Counted from the first letter of the stretch, positions 45,437 through 55,308 are shown. The stretch is 64,000 nt of DNA from Bacteroidales bacterium UBA6248 (GCA_002441345.1 DJVU01000009.1:29584-93583), one strand, 5' to 3'. Notes: generated by a model not told the origin, from the sequence alone. A program made the numbers and translations.

Positions 45437-47200
45437 ATGAAGCGTTTATTCAGATTCCAGTGGGCCTTGGTGCTGCTGTTTGCAGCCGTCCAGTTTTCGG
45501 CCTGCACAAAGGAAAAAGAGGATGATGTGATAGCCGGTTTTTCCTACACGATTGATGAGGAGGATTTCCGTAAAGTTTATTTTACGAGTTATGCTAATTC
45601 GATAAAAGGCAATCCGGAGATCTTATGGGATTTCGGTGACGGCAACACTGCTGCTGCGGAGTCCAGTCCTGTACACATCTACACTCAGGAGGGTAAGTAT
45701 ACCATTACCCTTACAGCCACGGCTTCCAACGGAGCGAAGGATGTATATACACAGGAAGTTGTAATTGCAGATCCGGACGTTGAGCTGGCCAAATTGGTCG
45801 GTGCAACGGAGAAAACATGGAAGCTGCTGCGTGACGTCAGTACCGGCAGATATCCGCTGGAAGTGGGCCCTGCCAGTTTCAGTACAATCTGGTGGGCTAT
45901 GGGACGTAATAACGACGAGCTGGCAAACCGCCCCTGTATGCTGAACGATGAATGGATCTTCAGGCGCGGCGGTGAGATGGAATTTGACGCCAAAGGCGAC
46001 TACTGGGCCGAAGGAGGCATCTATTTTCCGTCCAATACCTGTGCGTCAACCGATCAGATGGTGGGATTGAGCGGACAGGATCTTACGGCATGGGGAAGCG
46101 GAATTCACCGTTATGAACTTACGTCGGGCGATGAACCAACCCTGAAGGTGATTGGTCTGGGTGCCTACATCGGGCTTTCAAAAGTTGCTACCAATGCCGA
46201 AGTTCTGGTTCCTCAGGAGTCTGTAACCTATAAAATCATCAAACTGACCGACGGACCCGTTGACACTCTTGTTCTGCAAACCTCCTATATGACGGGTGGA
46301 ACGGCGCCCCAGCCTGCCTACTGGCGTTTTGTGCTGGTACATTACGATAATCCTGCCGATGAGCCGCCCATCCCGGGACCTGCTCCCTCAGCAGAATTTT
46401 CGTTTACCTCAAGCGGCCGTACCATTACCATTACAAATACATCTGAACTGGCTGACTCGTACCTGTGGGAATTCGGGGACGGACAGACTTCAACCGAAAA
46501 AGACCCGGTTTATACCTATGCTACCGACGGAGCTTTCAATATTAAACTTACTGCTACCAATGCAAACGGTTTCAGTACGGCACTGAAGTTTCATTTTATT
46601 TCTCAGGGAAATATTTCTGCTGCCAGCATCCTGGGAGTATCCTGGAAATTAAGGGTTGATGAGAAATCCATCTTCGTAGGTCCCGCAATGGGAAGCGACG
46701 GCTGGTGGAGCGCACCTCTGAGTGCACTCAACGGCAGTTCTTCCGGACCGGACGACTGGTCATGCATAACGAACGATGAGTTTATTTTTGGTGCTGCAGG
46801 GGTCTATGAATACAAGACCAATGGTGATGCTCGTAACGACGGCTATTTCGGAGGTGAAAACGGATGCATCTCCGACGATGAAATAGCTGCCAGCGGAAAC
46901 GGAGCAGCTTTTGGAAGCGGGATTCACACATGGGAATTCATCCCGGCAACGGGTAACGAAAGAGCGAAAATTATCCTGACCAACGGGCCGGAAAGAGCTG
47001 CATTCATAGGATTTTACAAAGGGTATTACGGTGGTGAAAACATAAATGCTTCCGATCCTCCAAACGGTGGGAATGCAACAAACACCTATGAAGTAATGGG
47101 CTATGCAAATACCGGGGCAAAAGAGTACCTGTTTGTGACCGTTGATGTTTCAGCTGCGCACAACGGAAGCTCCTCCTGGTCGGTCATACTCGAACGGTAA
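45437..47200 (+). CDS. PKD-domain surface lipoprotein with internal duplication (putative glycan-binding)
   Basis: 587 residues with a lipobox QFSAC (Cys23). The chain is a duplicated two-part unit. PKD domain 1 (about 34-112, LWDFGDGNTAAA) is followed by module 1 (about 118-310). PKD domain 2 (about 325-390, LWEFGDGQTSTE) is followed by module 2 (about 395-587). The modules share a WK start, a CxxNDEWIF / CITNDEFIF strand, a Cys-containing loop, and AWGSGIHRYE / AFGSGIHTWE. It probably displays two glycan-binding sites outside the outer membrane. It lies upstream of susC, whereas such binding proteins usually follow susD. Confidence 0.8.
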   Translation: MKRLFRFQWALVLLFAAVQFSACTKEKEDDVIAGFSYTIDEEDFRKVYFTSYANSIKGNPEILWDFGDGNTAAAESSPVHIYTQEGKYTITLTATASNGAKDVYTQEVVIADPDVELAKLVGATEKTWKLLRDVSTGRYPLEVGPASFSTIWWAMGRNNDELANRPCMLNDEWIFRRGGEMEFDAKGDYWAEGGIYFPSNTCASTDQMVGLSGQDLTAWGSGIHRYELTSGDEPTLKVIGLGAYIGLSKVATNAEVLVPQESVTYKIIKLTDGPVDTLVLQTSYMTGGTAPQPAYWRFVLVHYDNPADEPPIPGPAPSAEFSFTSSGRTITITNTSELADSYLWEFGDGQTSTEKDPVYTYATDGAFNIKLTATNANGFSTALKFHFISQGNISAASILGVSWKLRVDEKSIFVGPAMGSDGWWSAPLSALNGSSSGPDDWSCITNDEFIFGAAGVYEYKTNGDARNDGYFGGENGCISDDEIAASGNGAAFGSGIHTWEFIPATGNERAKIILTNGPERAAFIGFYKGYYGGENINASDPPNGGNATNTYEVMGYANTGAKEYLFVTVDVSAAHNGSSSWSVILER

Positions 47201-47238
47201 ATAATGTAAAGCCGGAAAAAGACGGAATAATCACATTA

Positions 47239-50196
47239 ATGAAGTCAAACGAAAAGGTTATGAACAAGATACTTCTTATATTATCGTTTACCCTGGCTTC
47301 GGTGTTTGCATTTTCGCAAACCCGGCCGTTAACAGGGAAGGTTACCGATGCCGGCGGACAGGGACTGCCGGGTGTTACCGTTCTGATAAAGGGGACGGCT
47401 ACAGGTACTACCACTAATATTGACGGGATTTACAACCTGAATGTTGAGAATGGTAAAACCCTTGTTTTCAGTTTTATGGGATTTGTAACCCAGGAGGTAT
47501 TGTTTGCCGGTCAGGGTGAAATTAACATAACGCTTGCCGAAGACAGAAAGCTCCTTGACGAAGTGGTGGTAGTAGGATACGGAGTTCAGCGCAAAAAGGA
47601 TATTACCACTGCCGTTGCGGTGGTGGATGACAAGGCGCTGAAAGACAGGCCCATTGTTACCGTTGCCCAGGCTCTTCAGGGAAAAGCTGCCGGTGTGCAG
47701 GTCACCCAGCCTTCCGGTAAACCCGGCAGCGGAATGGCAGTGCGTGTGCGCGGAGCCACTTCGGTACTGGCAGGCAATGAGCCGGCTTATATTGTTGACG
47801 GAATTTTTACAACGGATATCAACGGACTGAATCCCAACGACATTGAGTCGATGACCATTCTGAAAGATGCCTCTGCGGCAGCTATTTATGGTTCAGCTGC
47901 AGCCAACGGCGTTGTGCTGATTACTACCAAAAGGGGAAGTGCCGACAAACCGGTGATTTCGTTTAACACCTATTTCGGGATCTCAAAACTCCGGAAATCC
48001 ATCGATGTGCTCAACACCAGGCAATACCGCGACCTAATGAACGAGATCGGGGTGCCTTACGATCCGTCGTGGAATCAGTTTAACGACTGGACCGATGAGA
48101 CGTTCGGAACGGGATATCAGCAGTCGTACCAGGCTTCTTTCTCGGGAGGAAACGACAAAAGCCGCTATTTTGTGTCGGGAGGGTATCTTACCGAACAGGG
48201 GATGGTAAAACCGGCACGCTTTGACCGCTATACTTTCCGTATGAACCTCGACAACGATATCAGATCCTGGTTTAAACTCAAGACCAGTCTGTCGGCATGG
48301 ACGATTGACTCGAAGGATACACCGGATAATGCCAGTTCGGGCAGGGGCGGGGTGATTATGAGTGCCCTGAATACACCCCCTTTCCTGAATGTTTACAAGC
48401 AGGACGGCAGTGGCATGTTCGATCCGAATCCCTTCCAGCCATCCTGGGAGAATCCCGTGGCATATATGCAGGGGCCTGACCAGCTGAGCCGCGACAATAA
48501 GGTACTGGGTACGGTGGAAGCCGAAATCAGTCTGGCCAAAGGCCTTAAATTCCGTTCAAGCGCAGGTGCCGACATCACCAGCCACCGCTGGGATTATTAC
48601 CTGGATCCGCTGCGCACCAACTACGGAAGGCAGAACAACGGCATCGGCAGATCCGACAACTCAAACCATATGGTGGTTCAAATAGAGAACTTTTTTGACT
48701 ATACCGTGAAGACCGGTGAGCATACTTTCTCAGCCCTTGCCGGAAATACGCTCCGCAAATACGAAGGCCGGGGAACCTACATTGAGGGGAAAGATTTCCC
48801 GGAAGACACCAAGGTAAAAGACCTCTGGGCTGCCAATCAGATTAGCACCGGCGGTACCTGGCATAATGCAAATTCAAAGGTTTCGTTCTTTGGAAGGCTG
48901 AATTACGATTTTGGAGGCAAATATTACGCTAACTTCTCGTTTCGGCGCGACGGAAGTTCCAAACTGGTGAACAAATGGAGGACCATGCCGGGTGTTTCAG
49001 CAGGTTACCGGCTCTCTTCCGCACCCTTTATGCAGAAATTTACCTTTATAGATGACCTTAAAATCCGCGGGGGATACGGGGTTACCGGAAATGTGGAAGG
49101 ATTGAACGATTATGCTGCTTATGCCCTGTGGTCATATTATCGCCGCGATCCGCAGGATCCGCTGGCAGGCCCCGGTATCTACCAGTCGAGCTACGGAAAT
49201 CCCGACCTGAAGTGGGAAACAACCCGTCAGACAAACCTCGGACTTGACCTTACCATGTTTGAAGGAAGGGTGTTGTTTACGTTTGATGCCTATTATAAGC
49301 AGACCGCGGATGTGCTGCTGAATGTGCAGCTCACCAGCTCGCTTCCGGTTTCTTCCATTCTGACCAATGCCGGTGAAATTGAAAACAAGGGTCTGGAATT
49401 CAGCCTGAATACTGTAAATATTGATAACCGCGCGTTGACCTGGAATACCGAATTTAACCTTTCATTCAATAAAAATGAGGTTACCGGATTAGAATACACT
49501 CCGGTATACTATTTTGGAAGTATTTACAGTAACAACGAGCATGCTTCAAGGGTGAAAGTGGGAGATCCCCTTGGAACATTTTACGGTTATATTTCAGAAG
49601 GGGTGAATCCGGAGACAGGCAAAATTATGTATAAGGATGTGAACAACAACGGGATCGATGATCCGGGCGACCGTACCGTAATAGGATATGGCATGCCTAA
49701 GTTAACATTCGGGTTAACAAATAATCTGGTTTACAAGGATTTCAGTCTGAATCTCTTCTTCCAGGGCTCTTACGGGAATGACATTTTCAATGCTACCCGC
49801 ATCGATCTCGAGGGGATGTTCGACAGCAAAAACCAGTCGGTTGCTGTGCTCGACCGCTGGACGCCGGAGAACCCCAATACCGATATCCCCAGGGCAGTAG
49901 GAGGCGGAAATGTGGATAATGTGCGGAACTCTACCCGATTTATTGAGGATGGTTCCTATCTCCGGCTGAAATCGGCTACCCTGTCTTACACGGTACTGAA
50001 AAACAATGCAAAAATCAATTTTGTGCGAAATCTGGCAGTTTATGTTACAGCTCAGAACCTGTTGACCTTCACCAGCTATTCTGGATTTGATCCGGAGGTG
50101 AGTGCTTACGGAAACAATGCCGTGGAAGTGGGAATTGATTATGGAACCTATCCGCAGTCGCGTTCGTTTGTCTTTGGCGTTAATGTTGAATTTTAA
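47239..50196 (+). CDS. SusC-like TonB-dependent outer-membrane receptor
   Basis: 985 residues. The signal peptide ends AFS with Gln at the mature start; an internal ATG at 47260 (MNKILLILSF) is an equally good start. A carboxypeptidase-like domain (about 32-110, GKVTDAGGQGLPGVTVLIKG) leads to the TonB-box region LLDEVVVVGYG. The plug domain (about 120-235) has GSGMAVRVRGATSV and ILKDASAAAIYGSAAANGVV. A 22-strand barrel ends FGVNVEF. It imports oligosaccharides with its SusD partner, encoded 11 bp downstream. No sigma/anti-sigma or hybrid sensor gene adjoins the locus. Confidence 0.96.
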   Translation: MKSNEKVMNKILLILSFTLASVFAFSQTRPLTGKVTDAGGQGLPGVTVLIKGTATGTTTNIDGIYNLNVENGKTLVFSFMGFVTQEVLFAGQGEINITLAEDRKLLDEVVVVGYGVQRKKDITTAVAVVDDKALKDRPIVTVAQALQGKAAGVQVTQPSGKPGSGMAVRVRGATSVLAGNEPAYIVDGIFTTDINGLNPNDIESMTILKDASAAAIYGSAAANGVVLITTKRGSADKPVISFNTYFGISKLRKSIDVLNTRQYRDLMNEIGVPYDPSWNQFNDWTDETFGTGYQQSYQASFSGGNDKSRYFVSGGYLTEQGMVKPARFDRYTFRMNLDNDIRSWFKLKTSLSAWTIDSKDTPDNASSGRGGVIMSALNTPPFLNVYKQDGSGMFDPNPFQPSWENPVAYMQGPDQLSRDNKVLGTVEAEISLAKGLKFRSSAGADITSHRWDYYLDPLRTNYGRQNNGIGRSDNSNHMVVQIENFFDYTVKTGEHTFSALAGNTLRKYEGRGTYIEGKDFPEDTKVKDLWAANQISTGGTWHNANSKVSFFGRLNYDFGGKYYANFSFRRDGSSKLVNKWRTMPGVSAGYRLSSAPFMQKFTFIDDLKIRGGYGVTGNVEGLNDYAAYALWSYYRRDPQDPLAGPGIYQSSYGNPDLKWETTRQTNLGLDLTMFEGRVLFTFDAYYKQTADVLLNVQLTSSLPVSSILTNAGEIENKGLEFSLNTVNIDNRALTWNTEFNLSFNKNEVTGLEYTPVYYFGSIYSNNEHASRVKVGDPLGTFYGYISEGVNPETGKIMYKDVNNNGIDDPGDRTVIGYGMPKLTFGLTNNLVYKDFSLNLFFQGSYGNDIFNATRIDLEGMFDSKNQSVAVLDRWTPENPNTDIPRAVGGGNVDNVRNSTRFIEDGSYLRLKSATLSYTVLKNNAKINFVRNLAVYVTAQNLLTFTSYSGFDPEVSAYGNNAVEVGIDYGTYPQSRSFVFGVNVEF

Positions 50197-50207
50197 TACA
50201 CCGAGCT

Positions 50208-51668
50208 ATGAAAAACATAATTAAATACAGCCTGTTTCTGTCTGTTGTCCTGACTTTGGCGTCCTGCGAAAAGTTCCTGGATATATCGCCTACAGGCAAT
50301 TCCATTTTTATTGAAGAGCGGGGCGACACCATCTTCAAGACCGCCAATGAAGCGGAAGCTGCGCTTAGTGCCGTTTACGGTGACTTTCAGAATGAATACT
50401 GGCAGCTCGACTGGCTGGTGAACGGCGATGCCCAATCGGACGACGCTTATGCCGGAGCAGATAACCCCTCTAATTTCCAGATTGATGATTACCGGATTGT
50501 GGCCACTAATTCTAATGTAAGCCGCGACTGGGCTTATTTGTATCAAACCATCGGGAAGGCCAATCTGCTCATCAACAATGTTGAAGCAACGCCCGATCCC
50601 TCTTTCAGCGAACAGCGCAAAAAGGAGATAAAGGGTGAAGCATCTTTTGTCAGGGCGGTGATGTACTTTGAAGCCGTTCAGCTTTGGGGCGATGTTCCGC
50701 TGCAATTGAAAGAGGTTACCAGTGTGAGTGCCGCAGACCTGGATGAAATTTATCCCCAGCTCTATCCCGAGCGCAAACCCATGGCCGAAGTATATGAACA
50801 GATTATTACTGACCTGGAGTATGCCCTGGCCAATGTTAAAACAACCCAGCCGCACAAGGGCTTCGCGACTAAAGGCGCGGCCAATGCTTACCTGGCGAAA
50901 GTTTACGCCACCATTGAACCGAAAGATTACAACAAAGTAGTGGAATATTGCGATGCGGTGATTTCCGGAGGGTATTCCCTGTTGCCCGAATTTGAAATGC
51001 TCTGGAATAATGAGAATGAAAACTCCTCAGAATCCATCTTCGAGGTGAATTATGCCGGTACTGCCAGCGATGCCAACTGGGGCGCCAGCATGTTCAGGGG
51101 CACCGACTGGAAAAAGTTCAATGTTCCTTCAAACGACCTGGTAAAGGCGTTTAACGATGAAGGCGATATAATCCGCAAAAATGCTTCTATCTCTTTTGAG
51201 AATGTTACAGGAAAGTGGTCGGATGCCAACTGGCCGGCCAATAATTATCCCTTCATGAATAAGTACCGGATAATTACCTGGCCAAGTCCGCAGAATTACA
51301 TTCTTGTTCGACTGGCCGATATTCTGCTGCTGAAAGCCGAAGCTCTGAATGAACTGGGTGATGTGAACGGAGCTGCTCAGCTTGTAAATCAGATCCGAAG
51401 TCGTGTTAATCTCCCGGATACTCCGGCATCAACGCAGGAAGCCATGAGGCTGGCTATTGAAAAAGAACGCCGGCTGGAACTGGCCTTTGAAGGCAAGCGC
51501 TGGTTTGACCTGAAGCGTACTGGCAGAGCCATTGAAGTGATTAACAACGCAGTAGGTCCCGACGGGAATAAGTTCGGATACAATCTGACGCAAAACGGTC
51601 TGTTATGGCCCATCCCGCAATCGGAGCTGGATAAAAATGAACTGCTGACGCAGAATCCTGGCTATTGA
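50208..51668 (+). CDS. SusD/RagB-like nutrient-binding lipoprotein
   Basis: 486 residues with lipobox TLASC (Cys20) and the family start EKFLDISPTG. The helical TPR core (about 45-300, for example AEAALSAVYGDFQNEYWQ and EIKGEASFVRAVMYFEAVQLWGDVPL) and the C-terminal RLELAFEGKRWFDLKRTGRA and LLWPIPQSELDKN are typical. It caps the SusC channel and binds glycan. A strong hairpin terminator follows the stop codon, before the GH30 gene. Confidence 0.96.
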   Translation: MKNIIKYSLFLSVVLTLASCEKFLDISPTGNSIFIEERGDTIFKTANEAEAALSAVYGDFQNEYWQLDWLVNGDAQSDDAYAGADNPSNFQIDDYRIVATNSNVSRDWAYLYQTIGKANLLINNVEATPDPSFSEQRKKEIKGEASFVRAVMYFEAVQLWGDVPLQLKEVTSVSAADLDEIYPQLYPERKPMAEVYEQIITDLEYALANVKTTQPHKGFATKGAANAYLAKVYATIEPKDYNKVVEYCDAVISGGYSLLPEFEMLWNNENENSSESIFEVNYAGTASDANWGASMFRGTDWKKFNVPSNDLVKAFNDEGDIIRKNASISFENVTGKWSDANWPANNYPFMNKYRIITWPSPQNYILVRLADILLLKAEALNELGDVNGAAQLVNQIRSRVNLPDTPASTQEAMRLAIEKERRLELAFEGKRWFDLKRTGRAIEVINNAVGPDGNKFGYNLTQNGLLWPIPQSELDKNELLTQNPGY

Positions 51669-51709
51669 AAAGCATCAGGATAATGGTCAGATCCTTATAA
51701 GCATGAAAC

Positions 51710-51748
51710 AAACCGGGGTGCATTCCTTACCGGATGTACCCCGGTTTT
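51710..51748 (+). terminator. Terminator between susD and the GH30 gene
   Basis: A 14-bp stem with one G-U pair (51710-51723 with 51734-51747), a 10-nt loop and a TTTT run. It lies 41 bp after the susD stop, so GH30 expression needs read-through or its own promoter. Confidence 0.75.
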
Positions 51749-51822
51749 CGGTTGCATTAATGTTAACGCAATAATTGATTAAACGATAATTTCCTGTTTT
51801 ACAGTTACCTGATTTTACTGAG

Positions 51823-53286
51823 ATGAAAGTTAAAAGTAAAAATACGTCTGTCCTTCTTATTCCCCTGTTTTTATTTTCGACAGGTCTGACTGCCTGCAGC
51901 AAGAACGATAAACCCAAACCCGGGGAACCCGTTCAGGGAAATAGTGTGAAGTCGTGGATAACTACCGGCGACCAAACGAAATTGCTTGCAGAAAACAGTG
52001 AAACACTGTTTTTGGACAACATTCCGGCCGGGATGGCCGTTTTGCGTCTGGATACGGCATTCACGATGCAGGAAGTGGAGGGTTACGGCGCAGCACTCAC
52101 AGGATCTTCTGCATGGCTGATCAACCGCAAACTGACGCCACAGACAAGACAGGCTCTGTTGAATGAACTGTTTGACCCTGAAGCCGGGATTGGTATTTCA
52201 TACCTCCGGTTGACTATGGGCGCTTCCGATTTTTCGCTTTCCGACTTCACCTACAACGATTTGCCTGCTGGTCAGACGGATTTCGGGCTGGAACAGTTCT
52301 CGCTTTCACAAGACAGAGAGGATGTGATTCCGGTGATGAAAGAGATTCTTCAAATAGCTCCGGATCTCAAAATATTGGGCTCTCCATGGAGTCCGCCAGC
52401 ATGGATGAAAACAAACGGCAAACTGGCAGGAGGCAGATTAAGAGCAGATTGTTATCCGGTGTATGCCGATTATTTTGTCCGGTATATCCGGGCAATGAAG
52501 GAAGAGGGCATAGCCATTGATGCGGTGACGGTACAGAATGAGCCCCTGCATTTTACTGCAAATTATCCTTGCATGCAGATGCAGGTCAATGAGCAGCTGC
52601 AGTTTATCAAAAGCAACCTCGGTCCGGTATTCGAAGCCGAAGGTATTACCGCAAAAATCATCACGTACGACCATAATTGGGACCGGCCCGATTACCCTAT
52701 TACCATTCTGGATGATCCGGAAGCCAGGAAATATGTGGCCGGTTCGGCCTTTCACGCGTATGCCGGAGATGTTTCCGCCATGGGGACAGTACATCAGGTC
52801 CATCCCGACAAGGCACTTTATTTTACGGAAATATCGGGCGGAGCCTGGGCTACCGATTTTGCCGGCAACCTGATGTGGAATATGCGCAACATCTTTATAG
52901 GTACCGCCCGTAACTGGTCGAAAAATGCATTGCTGTGGAACCTTGCCCTGGATGAAAACTACGGGCCCCAAAACAACGGTTGCGGTAACTGCAGGGGCGT
53001 TATTACAATAAATTCGGTGACGGGAGAAATTACCCGGAATGAAGAATATTATGCTATTGCCCATTTTTCAAAATTTGTACGTCCTGGTGCGCAAAGGGTC
53101 AGCGGAAATCTGCCCCAGTCGGCCGGAGATGCCGGAGTAGTAGCGTTTCAAAACACCGATGGTTCAAAGGTGATGATAGCCGCCAATTACAGCAACGAAG
53201 CCGTGCGGTTTGCCGTTGAACAGGGGCAGCGGATTTTTACCGTGAATCTGCCGGCAAGGTCGGTAACCACCTATTTGTGGAAATAA
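51823..53286 (+). CDS. GH30 family glycoside hydrolase lipoprotein (glucosylceramidase/beta-1,6-glucanase type)
   Basis: 487 residues with lipobox LTAC (Cys25). The TIM barrel with side beta domain begins EGYGAALTGSSAW. It includes SPWSPPAWMKTNGKL, the acid/base Glu in VQNEPLHF and the nucleophile Glu in LYFTEISGG, with the C-terminal beta domain FQNTDGSKVMIAANYSNEAV. The family includes beta-1,6-glucanases and beta-glucosidases in Bacteroidota. Being a lipoprotein beside SusCD, it probably cuts a beta-glucan at the cell surface. The exact linkage cannot be told from sequence. Confidence 0.93.
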   Translation: MKVKSKNTSVLLIPLFLFSTGLTACSKNDKPKPGEPVQGNSVKSWITTGDQTKLLAENSETLFLDNIPAGMAVLRLDTAFTMQEVEGYGAALTGSSAWLINRKLTPQTRQALLNELFDPEAGIGISYLRLTMGASDFSLSDFTYNDLPAGQTDFGLEQFSLSQDREDVIPVMKEILQIAPDLKILGSPWSPPAWMKTNGKLAGGRLRADCYPVYADYFVRYIRAMKEEGIAIDAVTVQNEPLHFTANYPCMQMQVNEQLQFIKSNLGPVFEAEGITAKIITYDHNWDRPDYPITILDDPEARKYVAGSAFHAYAGDVSAMGTVHQVHPDKALYFTEISGGAWATDFAGNLMWNMRNIFIGTARNWSKNALLWNLALDENYGPQNNGCGNCRGVITINSVTGEITRNEEYYAIAHFSKFVRPGAQRVSGNLPQSAGDAGVVAFQNTDGSKVMIAANYSNEAVRFAVEQGQRIFTVNLPARSVTTYLWK

Positions 53287-53316
53287 ATAACCCCGGAAAC
53301 GCGTCCCGGGGTTATT
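53286..53316. terminator. Bidirectional terminator between the GH30 and DHS-like genes
   Basis: AATAACCCCGG (53286-53296) and CCGGGGTTATT (53306-53316) form a perfect 11-bp stem with a 9-nt loop. It starts at the last base of the GH30 stop codon and lies about 40 bp past the stop of the convergent gene. Confidence 0.75.
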
Positions 53317-53354
53317 CCAAATAAAATACCTGCGTTTGTCTGTTCCGGTCTGAT

Positions 53355-54329
53355 CTACCAGCGAAGCAGCCAGGCGAAGATAAGGGGTGCAACGATGGTT
53401 GCATCGCTTTCGATGATGAATTTCGGGGTGTTGATGTCGAGTTTTCCCCAGGTGATTTTTTCGTTGGGAACCGCTCCGGAATAAGATCCGTAGGAAGTGG
53501 TGGAGTCGCTGATCTGGCAGAAGTACGACCAGAAGGGAACGTCGTGCCATCCGAGATCCTGGTACATCATGGGGACTACGCAAATGGGGAAATCGCCGGC
53601 AATACCGCCGCCGATCTGGAAGAATCCCACCCCTTTGCCTGAGGAGTTTTTCCGGTACCATTCCGAGAGGTACATCATGTATTCGATGCCCGACTTCATG
53701 GTGGAGGGATTCAGTTCACCTTTGATGCAGTAGGAAGCAAAGATATTTCCCATGGTGCTGTCTTCCCAGCCGGGAACGATAATCGGAAGATTTTTTTCAG
53801 CAGCAGCCAGCATCCATGAATGTCTGGGATCAATTTCATAATCCTTTTCCATTGCCTTGCTGAGCAGCAGTTTGTACATGTATTCATGCGGGAACCAGCG
53901 CTCACCGTTTGCCTGAGCATCTTTCCATATTTTTTCGATGTGATGCTGAATCCGGCGGAAGGCTTCTTCTTCAGGGATACATGTATCGGTTACGCGGTTC
54001 ATGCCCTGTTCCAGCAGCTCGTATTCCTGCTGAGGGGTGAGGTCGCGGTAGTGTGGCACCCGTTTGTAATGGCTGTGGGCAACCAGGTTCATAATATCCT
54101 CTTCCAGGTTGGCACCGGTGCAGCTGATAATCTGTACTTTATCCTGACGGATCATCTCGGCAAGAGAAATGCCCAGTTCGGCAGTGCTCATGGCTCCGGC
54201 CAGGGTAATCATCATTTTACCGCCTTCAGCCAGATGTTTTTCGTACGATTTTGCGGCATCCACCACGCTAGCGGCGTTAAAATGCCTGTAGTGATGCTCG
54301 ATGAATTGTGAAACAGGTCCTCTGCTCAT
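53355..54329 (-). CDS. Deoxyhypusine synthase-like protein (DHS/homospermidine synthase family)
   Basis: 324 residues from the ATG at 54329 (MSRGPVSQFIEHHYRHFNA); an ATG at 54350 adds seven residues. The NAD-binding Rossmann-like fold has LAGAMSTAELG, SCTGANLEEDIMNL and PGWEDSTMGNIFASYC. The region near the C-terminus, GSYSGAVPNEKITWGKL, keeps the family active-site Lys. Eukaryotic and archaeal DHS transfers the butylamine of spermidine to eIF5A, a protein absent from bacteria. Bacterial relatives are therefore thought to act in polyamine synthesis, for example homospermidine. An arginine decarboxylase and a ureohydrolase lie about 10 kb away, supporting a polyamine role by inference. Confidence 0.9.
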   Translation of the reverse strand: MSRGPVSQFIEHHYRHFNAASVVDAAKSYEKHLAEGGKMMITLAGAMSTAELGISLAEMIRQDKVQIISCTGANLEEDIMNLVAHSHYKRVPHYRDLTPQQEYELLEQGMNRVTDTCIPEEEAFRRIQHHIEKIWKDAQANGERWFPHEYMYKLLLSKAMEKDYEIDPRHSWMLAAAEKNLPIIVPGWEDSTMGNIFASYCIKGELNPSTMKSGIEYMMYLSEWYRKNSSGKGVGFFQIGGGIAGDFPICVVPMMYQDLGWHDVPFWSYFCQISDSTTSYGSYSGAVPNEKITWGKLDINTPKFIIESDATIVAPLIFAWLLRW

Positions 54330-54465
54330 GATAAAAAATGTTTTTTGCAAAGATAGGAAAAATGGGGAGGGGCATATAACCGGTGTCCGTCATTCTTTGC
54401 CTGAGGAAACCAGCCAAAACCTGTTGATCTGGTATTAAAAATGAGGAAATATAAATTTTGAGACC

Positions 54466-55308
54466 TTATACAGCTCCTCTTCTGAAGGTATCGCCCTGTG
54501 CCAGGTCTCCGGTTTCCCAGCCTTTGCGGAACCATGTCATTCGTTGCTGTGACGTTCCGTGGGTAAAATCGTCGGGGACTACCCGGCCCTGCGATTTCAT
54601 CTGGATGTTATCGTCTCCAACGGCAGCTGCTGCACGCAATGCTTCCTCCAGATCACCTGTTTCGAGAATATCCATCATGCGGTCAGCATGATGTGCCCAG
54701 AGTCCGGCAAGAAAATCGGCCTGAAGTTCAAGCTTAACGGTAAGTGCGTTGGCATCCCTTTCCGACATGCGTGAGCGCTGTTGCTGCACCTGTTCGAGAA
54801 TCCCAAGCTGGTTCTGCACGTGATGCCCTACTTCGTGCGCGATAACATAGGCAATGGCAAAATCGCCCTGAGCACCGAAACGGTTCTTTAATACATCGCA
54901 GAAACTCAGGTCGATGTAAATTTTTTCATCGCCCGAACAGTAAAATGGTCCGCTCGCTGCACTGGCATATCCGCAGGCAGACTGCACCTGATCGCGGAAT
55001 AAAACCAGTTTGGGCTCACGATACGTTTTTCCGGATTGTGCGAACATCATCTTCCATACCTCTTCGGTGTCGGCCAGAACTACCGAAACAAATTGTGCCA
55101 TCTGATCTTCTTCGGCAGTGGTCTCAACCGTTTCCTGGGTTTGCATGTTCTGCAGCCCGCTGAGCATCTGACCCGGATCTCCGCCCAGAAACCAGACAAT
55201 CAGAGCAATCACAATGGTACCCACACCACCGCCAACTGCCATTTGTCCGCCCGAGATCTTCCGGCGGTCTTCTACATTTGAACTTGTTCTTCTGCCCTGC
55301 CAGCGCAT
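54466..55308 (-). CDS. Putative neutral zinc metallopeptidase (YpfJ/PF04228 family)
   Basis: 280 residues. A basic N-terminal stretch is followed by one membrane helix (about 28-42, VGTIVIALIVWFLGG). The peptidase domain has the zinc motif HEVGH (His158, Glu159, His162) and LELQADFLAGLWAHH, whose Glu may be the third ligand. The end has RVVPDDFTHGTSQQRMTWF, conserved in the family. The active site should face the periplasm. Substrates are unknown. It lies 116 bp upstream of the DHS-like gene on the same strand. Confidence 0.93.
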   Translation of the reverse strand: MRWQGRRTSSNVEDRRKISGGQMAVGGGVGTIVIALIVWFLGGDPGQMLSGLQNMQTQETVETTAEEDQMAQFVSVVLADTEEVWKMMFAQSGKTYREPKLVLFRDQVQSACGYASAASGPFYCSGDEKIYIDLSFCDVLKNRFGAQGDFAIAYVIAHEVGHHVQNQLGILEQVQQQRSRMSERDANALTVKLELQADFLAGLWAHHADRMMDILETGDLEEALRAAAAVGDDNIQMKSQGRVVPDDFTHGTSQQRMTWFRKGWETGDLAQGDTFRRGAV

